Shown here: piece after piece, positions 1 through 11,682 of the stretch
Position numbering within the stretch: the stretch's first letter is position 1
Layout: each line of letters opens with the position of its first letter
Position numbers and translations under genes: made by a program
Notes under the pieces: model-generated
What the model saw: only the letters and a program-made list of their open reading frames with translations
Told to the model about the DNA's origin: nothing
Database searches by the model: none
NCBI RefSeq assembly: GCF_947623445.1
Contig: NC_135243.1
Span: 6,636,501 to 6,700,500 of the forward strand
Length of the DNA: 64,000 bases
Source of the DNA: Clavelina lepadiformis
Lineage: Eukaryota; Chordata; Ascidiacea; Aplousobranchia; Clavelinidae
Direction of reading: 5' to 3'

Positions 1-529
1 ATTTACAGTGCAACGTTTGTTTTTGTTAGTCCAAACATATTTTGTTTAAAGGCAGTTTATCGTATTCAGCCTTAAGAGCTCTCAAGTGTAATTTAAACTA
101 AAGGAGCTGTCAATCATTCAATCATCACAAAGGAGTGTGTCAATCATTGACACAGCCCAAGAAAATAAAATAGAATCTGTAAAAACACGAAAGTTCACAG
201 AAACGACATTTTTGCTTTTAGTTTAATTTGATTTACCTTACTTTATAATTTCAATAGATTCTACTTGCCTTTAACAGACAACTTGACTTCAATTTAATTC
301 CAAAGGTAACTGATTTGACTTTTAACTTGAAAAAAGTTTGATGACTTTGTTCTTCAAAATACTATTTCGGCTTCAACAACTAAGCATGTGACAACGTTAG
401 GATATTGAGTTGAAAAACATTCAACTTTCATTAAATCCAAAATTATATGCCAAATGTTTCTGTATATAGAGGCAAACATTTGTAGTAAAATTTTAGTCAT
501 AAATATTTTTAAAAATTAATGTTTTTAAG
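1..529. other. Left edge, no gene seen
   Basis: AT-rich sequence with no exon I can support. If the CALHM-like exons at 530-914 belong to a working gene, its first exon, which carries the CPC motif in this family, would have to lie off the left edge because none is visible here. Confidence 0.5.
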
Positions 530-914
530 TTTCCAATCTCAAAACAACAGAAAGTTACAATGCATGGAAACTGACCTCACAATTTGTCGGTTTAATGGTC
601 AGTTTAGGAGTTACGGTGTTTGTCGCCATAACGTACATGATGATTTTATGCTGCAACTGTTACGGTACCTGCCATACCCGGTACAGTTCTTTGGACACAG
701 AAAGCACCGCAAATGAACAATGTACAAATGTAGGCATGGTATATAGAAACAATAGCTTAGTTTCAGACAAAATTTTCCTTTGCTTTGTTTTTTTCTGCAG
801 TATAGTAGTTTCGGTCGAGTTTCAACTTTCAACTATACCCAAAATGGAGAAAATTCGGGCCGGCTTTCAGAGATTACCTTTTCCCTGCTGGTTACTAACT
901 CATTCAAAACCTGA
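530..914 (+). pseudogene. Divergent or decayed CALHM-like gene, 3' exons only
   Basis: From about 530 one frame reads SNLKTTESYNAWKL followed by a hydrophobic stretch (VGLMVSLGVTVFVAITYMM). This lines up with the second exon of the four intact CALHM-like genes nearby (DLNTTDDYNDNKL, then membrane segment 4). Two signs point to divergence or decay. The only AG at the expected acceptor (528-529) implies phase 1, while all four neighbours use phase 0. The Tyr/Glu-rich helix after the membrane segment (YYxxMYHxxYRxxEEEAI in the others) is not recognisable. A GT donor can be placed near 738. A strong polypyrimidine acceptor ends at 800 and opens a short frame to a TGA at 912-914, which could be a last exon, but it lacks the W-x-x-(I/V)-L-D motif of the paralogues. 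No first exon is seen upstream. It may be a relic or a fast-evolving gene whose start lies off the window. Confidence 0.45.
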
Positions 915-1995
915 AGTTGGTGACTAGTCATCGTTGTTTGTTCAATTACTTCTTCACTCTTAACAATAGCTTCACGCCGGTAAAAATCGGTAATTTGCGG
1001 ATGTAGAGCGTGTTTAGATTGTTGCACTAGATAAAACTGGATTTTCTATAAACGTCAAATTTTGAAATAACTTGCAACACAATTGCCTCAAATGAAGCAC
1101 TTACGCATGATTACTTCGGGAAAAAGTTTAGTATATAGTATAATTGCACTAAGTTATTAATATTTACAGTTACTGCTTTAGTATGCAGTATTCTGCAGTT
1201 CTCCGATAATCACATTTTTGCAAACATAACAAATGTTTGTAATAAGGCCCATTAAAGGTATCAAATAAATAAATAAATTATCAAATAAATAAACAAACAA
1301 TAAATCAAAACTTTTAGAAAGTTGTTAAATCATATTCGTAAAATTTTAACTGCTTAAAAAGGTTTAGCGGTTATTTCAGATTTAGTTTGTAATACATCAG
1401 TGTTCATAAAAAATAAACGCTTTTCAAGTGAAGAAGCAAGGTTTTTGCACTCTTGTTTTTATCCTTACTTTTTGTGTAACTTTGCGCATTCAAAAGTATT
1501 CTAGTGTAAGGGTGAATATTTTAATCGATGCTGAGATTACATTCCAGTATTTAAGCATGCAATTTAATTAATAATGCTATTTCTATTCCGTCTGATGGCG
1601 CACAAATGATTTCCTTATTTAAGTAGGTGGTGTGCTTTCCTGCCACTCCGTGTACCATTTATAGTTCGCCGGAAGAAGCGCTGATGAATGTTGAATTGCA
1701 ATAATGCTGGTTACTAAAACAACGTAAATTTTAATAAACACAGCAAGCACAAGGATGTGTAAATTTTCTTTAGAAATAAACACTTTCGTCAAAAAATGTT
1801 CTCATTTGAAAATTCATTTTGAAGTTTGAGATTACATGTAGTTTACTGTATTAAACGGTAGTGGTGGAACAATACCATAGGAACATTAATTGTATGTTTA
1901 AACATTAATTGTACATTAATTGTATATTAAACTCGTGAAGTTGAAAAAGAAAAAGGATTCTTGGAATCAGTCTCATTCGTTTTCGTTTGATGCAA
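739..1995. other. Intergenic, AT-rich
   Basis: Beyond the possible last exon ending at 914 I see no gene. There is a short AAAT-type simple repeat around 1262-1310. Positions 1980-1995 hold the start of the downstream region of the minus-strand CALHM-like gene. Confidence 0.5.
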
Positions 1996-3495
1996 TTAGA
2001 TTCGTGACTCGAATGTTTCGCTGAGTTGGTTTTTAATGTTTGAGATATTTTCCAATTTCTTGGTTTTGATGTCTTCGTTAAGAATAAACAGATCTAAAAC
2101 TTTGTTCCATTGTTTAGGCGTTGTTTCATCTTTAACGATTTCTTTTGCGGCTTTCATCTTTTCTTCTTTCTAACGACAATTTATCCTCAAATATTTCATT
2201 TATGGTTCGTTCATATATGGATGTAATTAATGAATCAATTAATTAAAAAACACCTGTAAAAGGACATATGCAGTACAATGCCATCAAAAGAAATACTTTT
2301 GTAAAATGATATTGCTTACTAGCTTTTGGTTTTGGTAGATTTCGGTTTCAATAGCTTGCTGTTCTATTTGTCTGTAATGCCTTTGGTACTTTGCTTGGTA
2401 GTAAGTCTTATAACTACAACATCGAGTTATGGAGAAGGCAAGTGTAGCAATCATAGACAGGGCTGCTACAACAATCCACCCAATTACTTGAAAATGTCGC
2501 TTGTTGTCATCGTAATCGTCTGTTGCTTGGAGAAATAAAACCTACATATTAAAATATTTAAGTATCTTCTGAAGGCGGGGGAGCTATTATTACCGCAATA
2601 AATGTTGAACTACAGTGCTATTATTTAATCATAAAAAAGGTGAATGGTAACAAACACAATGCAAGGTCAAAGATCACCAGTTGCACTAACGTAAATAATT
2701 AATTTTATCACCGCGCAATTTATTTTTTATTTTCTGATCTGTGACGTAATTGCTGTCACACCCAGGGACTTGTTAAACGTACTACTTACACGAAACTCTT
2801 CATAACTATAAAAACTCTAACATACGTTCGTAAATTATTAGGCACCCAAACATCATTTATATACCAAACCAACACGTACAAATCGAACTTACATATACTG
2901 AGTAGGTTACAACTCAACAATGAGATGTAACACTAAACGAACAAAAATGCAGTGTAAAAATGTAAAAATGCAATAAACTCACATCGTCACATGTTTGTTC
3001 AAAATCAGAAAAGCGGTACGGCATAGGAGTCACGGCGCACGCCATGGCATCTCCGTCTAAAAGTGTCACAGTTATCCAAGCCGACGGTGCCAGCAATGCT
3101 ACTGCTAAAATGCTGCTCCAAGATAAAAAGGCAGCAATAAAGTGTTTATCCAAAGCAACACCAATTTTAAAACTGTGCCAGCAGTTGCAGCTCCGACATG
3201 CATCATTGCTCTCCCGATCCGGGCATGATCTTCTACAACATCCGGTTAGCCACTTCCATACGTCCACGCCGAGTAAAATCCCAACTATGAAAAGAACAAT
3301 AGCCGGAGCAACAAGATAAGCGATACCGTACCAGTAATTGTTTTCCCCATTCAATTGCTCGGCAGAAGAAATGCAAGGACATTTAAATGCAATAAACTTA
3401 AACAGCTGATTTGTCCCTGCTGTGGAGGCCAAGACAACAATGTTTCTTATGGTACGTTTTTTATTATCTAGGTTTTCGATAAATTTGCTTATCAT
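1996..3495 (-). CDS. CALHM-like large-pore channel, copy A
   Basis: Three minus-strand exons, 3495-2983, 2541-2320 and 2169-1996, give 302 residues with phase-0 introns. Exon 1 holds membrane segments 1-3 with the family marks: FKCPCISS (the Cys-x-Cys of the first extracellular loop), NYWYGIAYLVAPAIVLF, WKWLTGCC, and SLLDGD-type sequence (TLLDGDAMACAV). Exon 2 holds segment 4 and an amphipathic tail (TYYQAKYQRHYRQIEQQ). Exon 3 encodes KAAKEIV and QWNKVLDLFIL, a tail module shared with the other copies. CALHM proteins form voltage- and calcium-sensitive plasma-membrane pores passing ions and ATP; that role is inferred by family. The loop between segments 2 and 3 is unusually Cys-rich (six Cys in about 25 residues), a possible palmitoylation region. 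The start at 3495 is the first ATG in frame; a pyrimidine-AG acceptor lies at 3538-3539 just upstream, fitting a spliced or trans-spliced leader. This copy is transcribed opposite to its sisters. Confidence 0.88.
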
Positions 3496-6192
3496 TGTTT
3501 TGATTCCCAATTTCAAACTAATCAAGGGTGCTCCTTTCTGCAAACTTAAACAGCAACAAACTTTTTACAATAAATATCTAATTGATACTAATTAATGTCT
3601 TGTTGGTCCAGGTGCAATTGAATTTTCAGCAAAGCTTTTAAATAAAGTTAAAAGTAAGATTTATATAGTGAAACAATCGAGCCGACGAGCATTATAAATA
3701 ACGATTATTAACCTAAATTGTTTCACTGCAGGGGGTTTCCTGTTCGTCAACTCCTTCCATGAATGGGACTAAGTGTAGGCTCCACTTTTGTGATCAAGTA
3801 ATTACTGATATGAAAATGATTTTTTTGGAAACGCTAATTTCCAATGTGATAGAATGCTATGTCAGCTATTTGCAACTGTTGACAACCACCGAGCTAATTA
3901 ATGTTCGCTTGTTTGAATAGTTAGCATTATCAATATAGGTTATGTTACAGCTATTTGAAGAAGCTGGTTTTACATTTTCCTATAATGCTATTTGCCTTAA
4001 CAGACAATCAACTTCTGCTCGCTTAACTTTCTGTTGACAGCCCTTGTTGATATCCGTCGTATTTTTGTAAAATATAATTAGCTTTAAAAGTTTATCTTAA
4101 TGCAAGTTATTTCTACAGACTCTTGTTACAGTGAACAACTTTTCATCCCTATTTTAACCTGCAAGTATATACACAGCATTTACCAGTATCCCTGTTTATT
4201 TGCGGCTGACTCTTGAATGATTAAACGTAAATTAGTAAGCGACGGAAATCGTACAGCACCTACGTTACGTTTCCTATGCTTACATTCGCTTTGTTAGAAG
4301 TCTATGGCGACAAAACCGTAGATACGTACAGTGTAGGCTACGTTGAACAATCGATTAATTCAACGCGTCATCAATTACAATGTGGCGCGCGTTTATTTCA
4401 TAAGAATCATGGTAATTGTCTGGGTTGCGCATTTGTAAGATTAAGGTGGTATGAAAAACGTCGAATTAACTTAACTTATCAATCATTAAGCCACGTAAGA
4501 CTTATACGTCGCGCGAGATGCGGATTTCTAAGTCAGCCTAGATTTGAGCAACACTAGCTTACAGTACCGTCTCTTGCCGATAGACTATTCCGTTGTTACA
4601 GGAGAATCAGGTTAACCGAGTTCGATTGTTTTCCCATCGATGAAAAATGCCTACACTGTCGTCACAAATTGCTTATTTCACCCAACCTTCGGCACTGTCA
4701 TATGGTTGAGCAAGGGCCTATAGTCGGAGTACTATGTAATACCACGACTCTCCACACTCTTTTCACTTGTGTCATAGGATGTTTTTACGCACCTGTTTTA
4801 TAAGCGCTGCATTTTGATGTTGTGTCACTCAATTTGTTAGGAAGTAGTTTACAGTGTGAGCTATTTAGTTCTATTTGCAAATTGCATTAAAAATTGCATT
4901 TTAAAACCGCAGCTTTTGGAAAAACCACTTGTTCTTCCACGTTTTGTAGCGATCTTCAAACTTTGCTTTCACCTCCCGTCTAGCTTTTCTTCGGCCTGCT
5001 GCGTCACGAATGGCTTCTTTGTTAACAGCCGCTTCGTCAACGGGAACATCTACGGAGTAACGTGTGCAGGGGCATCAAGTGATATTTGGTTTTTATCCCT
5101 ACTGTATACTCTGTAAACTGTTATCTAAGATTGTTGGGCACTGTTTGTTTTGTCCACTATATCACGCAATAATTTAGTGTGTGAACATCTGCTTTTAATT
5201 GCTTCTTCTTCTGCACTTGTCACTTCACACTTCTGCATGGCTTCCCCATAATGTTAAAAGCTATGCAAATACCCTGCAAAGTTCATGATAATTTCTTTCA
5301 TGCCAGCAACATCTCTTTTACATTTCTGGATCGCTTATGGGATAGTTTAGGTTAGGTCATATGTTATTTCATTTTAAATCGTTACCTCACGCTTCTATTG
5401 TGTTTATGACAGTTAAGTTACGTCTTTGCGTGGCCTATTAGATTCTCAAACTTGCACATTCTGTGTAAACTTCAACACGATTATGCAAAGCAGAATCGTC
5501 ACCATCATCTGCGCTTACATCCACGTGGTTTGTATGTACGATTATTGTCCTTCTTCTTCAGTCTACACTACAGTATAGAGTTTTACTCACAACAACTACG
5601 TCGTGTTTCCTACAGCACTTGACCGGCAATTCAGCAAAGCAAGCCTAGTGTTTATCTGGCAACATGCAAGGAGTATATTGAACAATAACTAAGCAGTAAT
5701 AATTACGCCTTGTGAAGAGAGTCATTAGCATTGAAGTGAGTAGCTCGACATCAAGACATCAAGATCTCACTCCACAAATGAAACCTTAATTTTGAAGTCA
5801 GAGTAACCGATTCCACAGTTCTTCCCTTTTTTGTGTAAATACTGCAAAGGTCAGGTAGACTAGCCAACCTTTGGAACAAGACCCGACAATATCTTTTACT
5901 TGTTGCTTCAGAGTATAAAGGTATTAGTAACTACATAATTAGGTTTCAAATTTATTGCTGTATGTACACAGAAAAAATAAATTGAAAAAAGCAAATGTGA
6001 CATCACTTATACTATCAGCTCACAAGTAAATAAATACCTAGGGCTAACAGAAGGAATGACAGTATACAAACGAGCATGTCTAAGAAGGTTTACACGAATG
6101 CCTTTATTAACAGTAGTTGTCAGACTTCTGTCGTTATTAATATGAATATACAGCACAAATGAACATTCACAAGCACGTACAGAAAGGTCAGC
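3496..6192. other. Intergenic between CALHM-like copies A and B
   Basis: This interval lies between two divergently transcribed CALHM-like genes, so it probably holds both promoters. Open frames at 4276-4557 and 4856-5116 show no domain or family likeness, and no splice-supported exon is visible. I could not identify specific regulatory sites. Confidence 0.5.
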
Positions 6193-7880
6193 ATGGGTAA
6201 TATTGGAACAGGAATAAGAGCAATAGCTTTTAAAAATATAAACGAAGTGGCGAGAAACGTCTTAGTTTTAGCTTCAACAATCGGTGTGAATCAGGTGATC
6301 AAACTCATAGCCTTTAAGTGTCCCTGCATCTCCAAAAGCGAGTTGGATGCCGGCCACACAAACTACTGGTACGGTATGGCTTATTTTTTTGCGCCGGCGG
6401 TAGTGCTGTTTCTTATTGGGATTATTCTTCACCTGGATACTTGGAAGTGGCTTACCGGTTGTTGCAGACGGCTACATCACAGCGTTAACTTCAGCAGAAA
6501 AGACCACTCCATAGCCGCCTGTCTTTCCGTGAGCAAAGTGATGGGTGTGGCATTGTTGTTATCATCTGCTTGGGTCTCTGTCTCATTATTGGACGGCGAC
6601 TTCATGGCGTGCGCCTTAACCCCTCTGCCTTACAATTTTTCAACTCTGCAGTCGTGTGCCGACGTGAGTTGTCAATGTATTGTTATGAAGTAGGCCATAT
6701 TTCACTTACCCATATGTACAAACTAAGTGTTATCTGTTTACGAAAGTTAGCTTTGTGGTTGCACATTTTCGTTTGATGCCGTTATTTTGCCGATGGTACA
6801 CGCAGTGACGGCCAAAGACCATTAATTTGCAGATATCGTCACTGAAAACAACGGACGACTACAACTACAACAAACGTCGTTTCCAGACAATTGGTTGGGT
6901 CTTTCTTCCATCTCTGTGCTTTGTAGTCACACTTGGGTATATGTTGATTCGTTGTTTCAGTCCGAGGAGTTATTACCACGCAATGTACCACAGGCAATAT
7001 CGTAAAATGGAAGAGGAAGCCATCAAACTAGAAATTAACGGAAATGAAAGAACGGTATTATATTCTGCATGCTTCAAACGTCCTATCGTAAAACGAAACG
7101 ATGGTTTTACTATTGCGTCGCCTAAATAGCCATATACACTACCAGTGGCGTATTTAGGATTGCGTTGAAGAGATGGTAGGGCAAAAGTTTTTAAAGCTGG
7201 ATCTAAAATTTTCGTGTCTATCCAATAATCTGTGAAGTAGTAAACAAGGAAATGTGACAAACGGAAACGAAAGAAGACGTAAAAAGGCCCATACCGCCCT
7301 AAATACGCTTGTGTCCTCTATAACCTATTTTTATGATCGTTATAGTAAACACTTTTTTCACCTAACACTTTATTTACGCTTTTGTCAAAAAGGACGAAGT
7401 TGTGCTTTTCATATGATGCAATATAAATTATCACCAAAGTTCCAGAACACTCGAAAACTTTTACCATCTTTTATGACGTAAGACTTTTAAGAACTTTAAA
7501 ACTTTACCTGCAGATGTTTGTCACAGACAAATCTGTTGAGAAAAGCTGCGAAAGAAATTGTCCAATGCAAAACCACGACAAGGGAATGGGATAACGTATT
7601 GGATTTTTTACTTCTTGATTATGACGTTGGCGTAAAACGATTGGACGATATCCCATCACACAAAACTAAACAACAAAGTGATATTGGCAACCAAGACATT
7701 GACAAAGATTCCAAAGTAGAGGACCAGCAAATGAAATCCGATCATCAGCAAGATAGCACTAAGGAAGAGACATCCGGAAAGCTGTCAGATCCACCTCCGT
7801 ATAAAAAAATCTGCATAAACAGTCATGAGATTGATGGGAAAGAAAAGGAAAAAATCGAATCGGTTAGCGCCGAATTTTAA
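6193..7880 (+). CDS. CALHM-like large-pore channel, copy B
   Basis: Exons 6193-6663, 6833-7054 and 7527-7880 give 348 residues, introns phase 0. The start is the ATG at 6193, followed by a short N-terminal helix, then FKCPCISKSE, NYWYGMAYFFAPAVVLF, WKWLTGCCRR, SLLDGDFMACALT and SCAD. Exon 2 (222 bp) has TTDDYNYNKRRFQTIGW and segment 4, then YYHAMYHRQYRKMEEEAI. The tail (about 117 residues) is the longest in the cluster. It begins LLRKAAKEIVQ and contains REWDNVLDFLLLD, the module shared with the sisters, then an acidic, Gln/Lys-rich stretch with a DPPPYKK segment. PPxY is the classical ligand of WW domains, for example in Nedd4-type ubiquitin ligases, so this copy alone may be controlled by ubiquitin-dependent endocytosis (inference). 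An NFS sequon lies in the second extracellular loop. Channel role is by family. Confidence 0.9.
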
Positions 7881-8020
7881 CGGAGTTTTACAAGCGCTTT
7901 ACCCTATAGATGTTGCGCATAACATAAAATGATCTGAGCTCGAATCAAACCATCTGCTGAACTACAATTATTTGCTTGGTATTGGGTTAACGTTTTTCTA
8001 AGCGATGTTGCAGTGGGGAT

Positions 8021-8400
8021 CACGACATATGGCCGTGAACAAACTCGCCGGCGACAACTGGTTGTGGACAACTGACCGGCAACAAATTGGCCGGCGATCA
8101 AATTAACCGTGACGTAAACTGGCCGGCGATAAAATTAACCGTCGATAAATTGGCCGGCGATCAAATTAACCGGCGACAAATTGGCCGTCAAAAGGTCAAA
8201 ATTCTAATTCACTATCTAGTCGCTATCTAGTCACTATCCAATTTAGTATGTGTATTGCAGTCAAGGTTGCCACTCGTAGAGTTTTTTGGCCCCTTGTAGG
8301 GTGTAGGGTCACAGTCAGTTTGTTCGCGGTCAATTTACGTCACGTTCAGTTGACCCCGGTGAGTTTGTTCGCGGTCATTTTCCCGCGGCCATATGTCGTG
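8021..8400. mobile_element. MITE with long inverted ends and internal CCGGCGA repeats
   Basis: The left end CACGACATATGGCCG is matched in reverse by CGGCCATATGTCGTG at the right end (8386-8400). The similarity continues inward, around GAACAAACT(C)GCCGG and its reverse near 8360-8375. Between about 8045 and 8190 a short unit alternates, roughly AAATTGGCCGGCGA and CAAATTAACCG, at least four times in diverged tandem form. There is no coding capacity. A clear target-site duplication was not found; the ninemer GTTGCAGTG occurs just outside both ends, but not immediately next to them. I cannot assign a superfamily. Confidence 0.7.
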
Positions 8401-8592
8401 GAACCGTTGCAGTGTTAGGTTGATATACGGTACATATGCTGTTTATATGTTGTCTATGTGGAAATGAATTTTATTATTTATGTACTTGGACAAAAATCAT
8501 TCCAAGAACTGCAAAAAATTGATAAAAAAGACTAAAATGTTTAGAACTCTTTTGATGCAAGAAAATAATAGCTAGTAGCAATACTTTAGCAA

Positions 8593-9712
8593 CTTATTTT
8601 CTCCCCACCACGTAGTCAAAATATTCAATTTGTTTAACACAAAATCACTTCTTTTTGTCTATTCCTGAAGTTTTCCAGCAGGTTCTTTTGAGTATCTGTC
8701 CGTTCTTACACTTTCTATTTGATATAAAATCTTACCATGAGATAAAACACATCCTAAGTGGTTAAAGACCAACTTTCACATTCATACATCAGAATGGGGA
8801 ATACGTAGTCATTGAGAATTCTGAGCGTTTGTCTGCTTCCAAAAATGGGCTATATGCTTTATCCGGCAAAGCGCTGCGAGCTAGATAACCTATTCTGAGA
8901 TGGTTGTCTTTTTGACAACGTCAATTTGATATAATAAATGTGCCGAAAGAGTTGAAGGACGTTATCAAGAATGTAAGGTGCATTAATTTTCAAAAAATAA
9001 TTTTGGGTTTGTTATAAGGTTGTAGCCTACTGGGTAGGATTTTCCAAACTGGAAATTGGAAATCCTCTAATAATCATTTCATTTTTTCTTGGATTAAAAT
9101 TATAGGCCTCATTATGAATATCTAAAAATGTAAACTGTATGAATATCTGTATGCCGTATATGGAATTCTTGGGGTAAGTAAGTGAGTAACGAGTAAAGGA
9201 TTTTACTTTTTTGTCACATTGATATATTGTCCGTCAGACGCCTTGTCTCAATATCTTGAAAAAATGTGTGATATGGACCAGACAATCTTCAACGAATATC
9301 GTTCATCAATGTATGGTGACGTAAAAGCTTTAATCGTGCCAGTTTTGGGACTTAGCTTCCATAAGATATAATCTGAATAACAACAACTTTAACGTCTTTT
9401 ACATATTCCAACAACAGTCACGGAATAAACTCGGAATTACTTTGGGCCGTGAAGCTAATGTGTAAGTCGGTCGCAATTGTGTCTTATACGTCATATAAGA
9501 ATACATCTATCATTTATGTTCTTGTATACGTCGGACTTTGAAATTAAGTGATTTTGTGTTAAACAAATTGAATTTGTTGACTATGTGGTGAGGAAAAAAT
9601 AAGTAAAACATTTGATACCAATTTAAACATTTATTACAGATTTTATAACAAATAGAAAGTGTAAGAATGAACAAATACTCAAAAGAACCTGCTAGAAAAC
9701 ATCAGGAATAGA
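8593..9712. repeat. Pair of inverted repeat modules in permuted order
   Basis: Two modules occur on the left in the order A (8593-8650) then B (8658-8731). On the right both are inverted: A at 9546-9603 and B at 9638-9712. For example ATTCAATTTGTTTAACAC near 8624 is the reverse complement of sequence near 9560, and AGCAGGTTCTTTTGAGTAT near 8677 matches in reverse near 9688. In a plain hairpin the reverse complement of the right arm would read A then B; here it reads B-spacer-A, so the two sites are opposite-strand copies of a tandem or circularly permuted repeat. There is no protein-coding sign in between. Confidence 0.7.
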
Positions 9713-11682
9713 CCCAAGGCCAGCTAAAACACTTGCTAATCACAGAAAAAAAAAGAAGAAAAACGGTTGAAACCTTCTTTGGAATACAGCTAGTTAACCT
9801 AGCTATAAGAAAATAGCCGACACTATGACGCCTAACCGATATGCAGCAACCCCGGTTCAAAACTTTTGCAATATAGATGACATTAGTGCCATCACGACAT
9901 GGCTGCCAACGATTGAAGCAAGCATGGCCGATGAATAAATGAATCTTCCTAGTGTGTAAGTCCGTTAATGGAAGAACGTTTTGCACGCGATTTGCTATTT
10001 ATAAGCGCATGATAAAGCAAAATTCATCATAGGGATGCTACAGCACAGACATGTTTTATGGAACACCGTAATACGACAACACGTTGAGATTCTTGATGTC
10101 CATTTCGGTATTAGTCCATAAACCCCCGCAATTAATGCTTTAGTTGAAGTACAAGCTTTTAAAACAAATGTTTATGTATTACGACGGGTTTTCAAACACG
10201 TTTGATGTGGAGTATCAAACAATGCTATACAACAAGACCTCCCCAACAACCAACGTGTTAAAAATGGTTTGGAATGGTATCAGGATCGTTATCTTATACA
10301 GGATTGAAGAACGTCCTTGCATCAGGCTTAAACTCAGAAATGAATGGTCACCGCTAGAGCCGTGAATAGGAAAGCTTGTTTTTTGCAAGTTTCACAGGAC
10401 ACAATGATTTTTTGTTTGTTTGTTTTTTTAAATGTTTTATCGCCCGTAATAGCCCGTGCATTAGCAAGCCCAGTAGCGCTCTATTACCGCTCCGCCACCC
10501 AGCCAATAACCATAAATATTCAATAAGTAGCCAAAAGTTAAAACATATCACCAATGTTATTTAGTCAAACTTTGGTTGATAGCCCTGGGCGCGATCACGA
10601 ATAACAAACAAAAATATGTCAATTCTCTAATAGCGTAGATTCCTTAAGTAAACACGAAAGGTCGTAAAATCTTACAAGACACAACTGCAACCAATAAAAA
10701 GAAAAGAAAAAGGTTCCGGTATACAAATTGGAGCTTGCCAAGCTGAATAAAAATTTATGACCGTTTAAGTGGGTAGGTTTACGACTATTGTAGTTAATTT
10801 CTAAGCTGTGACAACATTAAGATAACAAAACTGTTGCTTAAGATCAATATCCCATCTAAACCTTCGAAAGGAGATTTCATTTTATGGCGTAGTATAAGCT
10901 ATTAACTCATACTGTTTTAAGTTACTATAATTGTCAGTACATTGCCTGGTGTACGTTACTTAACATTTGAAAGGTAAGTGTATTACAAAAAATATGATTG
11001 TTCCCGGTGCTTTGTTAAATTCATTGCAACAATATTAGACAGAAAGTTATACTGTACAACTTTGATCAAGTTTTTTTACATTGTGTGATAAGCTGTATAG
11101 TCCTAGATATTACAACTATTACTTGTTTCTGTACTGATCAGAGTCAGGTCTGTTTCTTTTTTGGTTATTTCAGTCTATAAGTTGGTTCTATAAGACGAAA
11201 ATATCGCGATCTATATCAAAAATTTCAGTTCAGTTTTTACTCTTTTTAGTGATAAATACATTTACTTCTACAGCAGATGGATGAAATCAGGTAAAAATGA
11301 CCCATGACTAATTTTGCATATTCAAAGCTTTTATGCCGTTTATTCAAGTAAGAGACTCAGATACAAAACCCCTCTATAATTCTGTAAGGTAAGAGTATAA
11401 GATATGGATATACTGACGTCCGTGCGACCGAAAAGGATCCTAAAATAACAAGCTCTGGTATTACAGTAGGCTAACTATAACAACACTTAGCCTAACATTT
11501 TATCCTAAAGAACTTTTTATGTCCATAGGTTCATTAGATCGTTTGAAAGCGTGAGAAAAATCTTAATTTTAATCTATAAAAACGCAGTGTGTTCAAAAAG
11601 CATCCGACTTTCTATTCCTCTCACAATTTTATTCCTTTTTAATCCAACAGTTGTATACATCGAACTTTCATCACAAACGACG
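9713..11682. other. Intergenic before CALHM-like copy C
   Basis: Apart from the weak SINE-like stretch near 10.4-10.5 kb, I see no gene or element. The reading frame of copy C is open upstream of its first ATG (from 11551), which may be 5' untranslated sequence. Confidence 0.45.
10400..10512 (-). repeat. Possible tRNA-derived SINE fragment
   Basis: On the minus strand, TGGCGGAGCGG (about 10486-10496) fits the RNA polymerase III A-box consensus (TRGYNNARNNG) in a tRNA-like setting. An A-rich, AAAC-repeat tail follows about 60 bases later, near 10408-10440. No good B box is seen, so this may be a decayed SINE or chance. Confidence 0.3.

Noticed and set aside
833-1027. Minus-strand frame with a faint likeness to the CALHM tail module
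   Set aside because: Lacks the W-x-x-(I/V)-L-D core and is on the strand opposite to the adjacent CALHM-like exon.
4276-4557. 93-codon open frame between CALHM-like copies A and B
   Set aside because: No ATG context, domain or splice support; composition like the surrounding intergenic DNA.
8593-9712. Possible long terminal repeats of a retroelement
   Set aside because: The repeated modules are inverted, not direct, and no polymerase or capsid-like frame lies between them.
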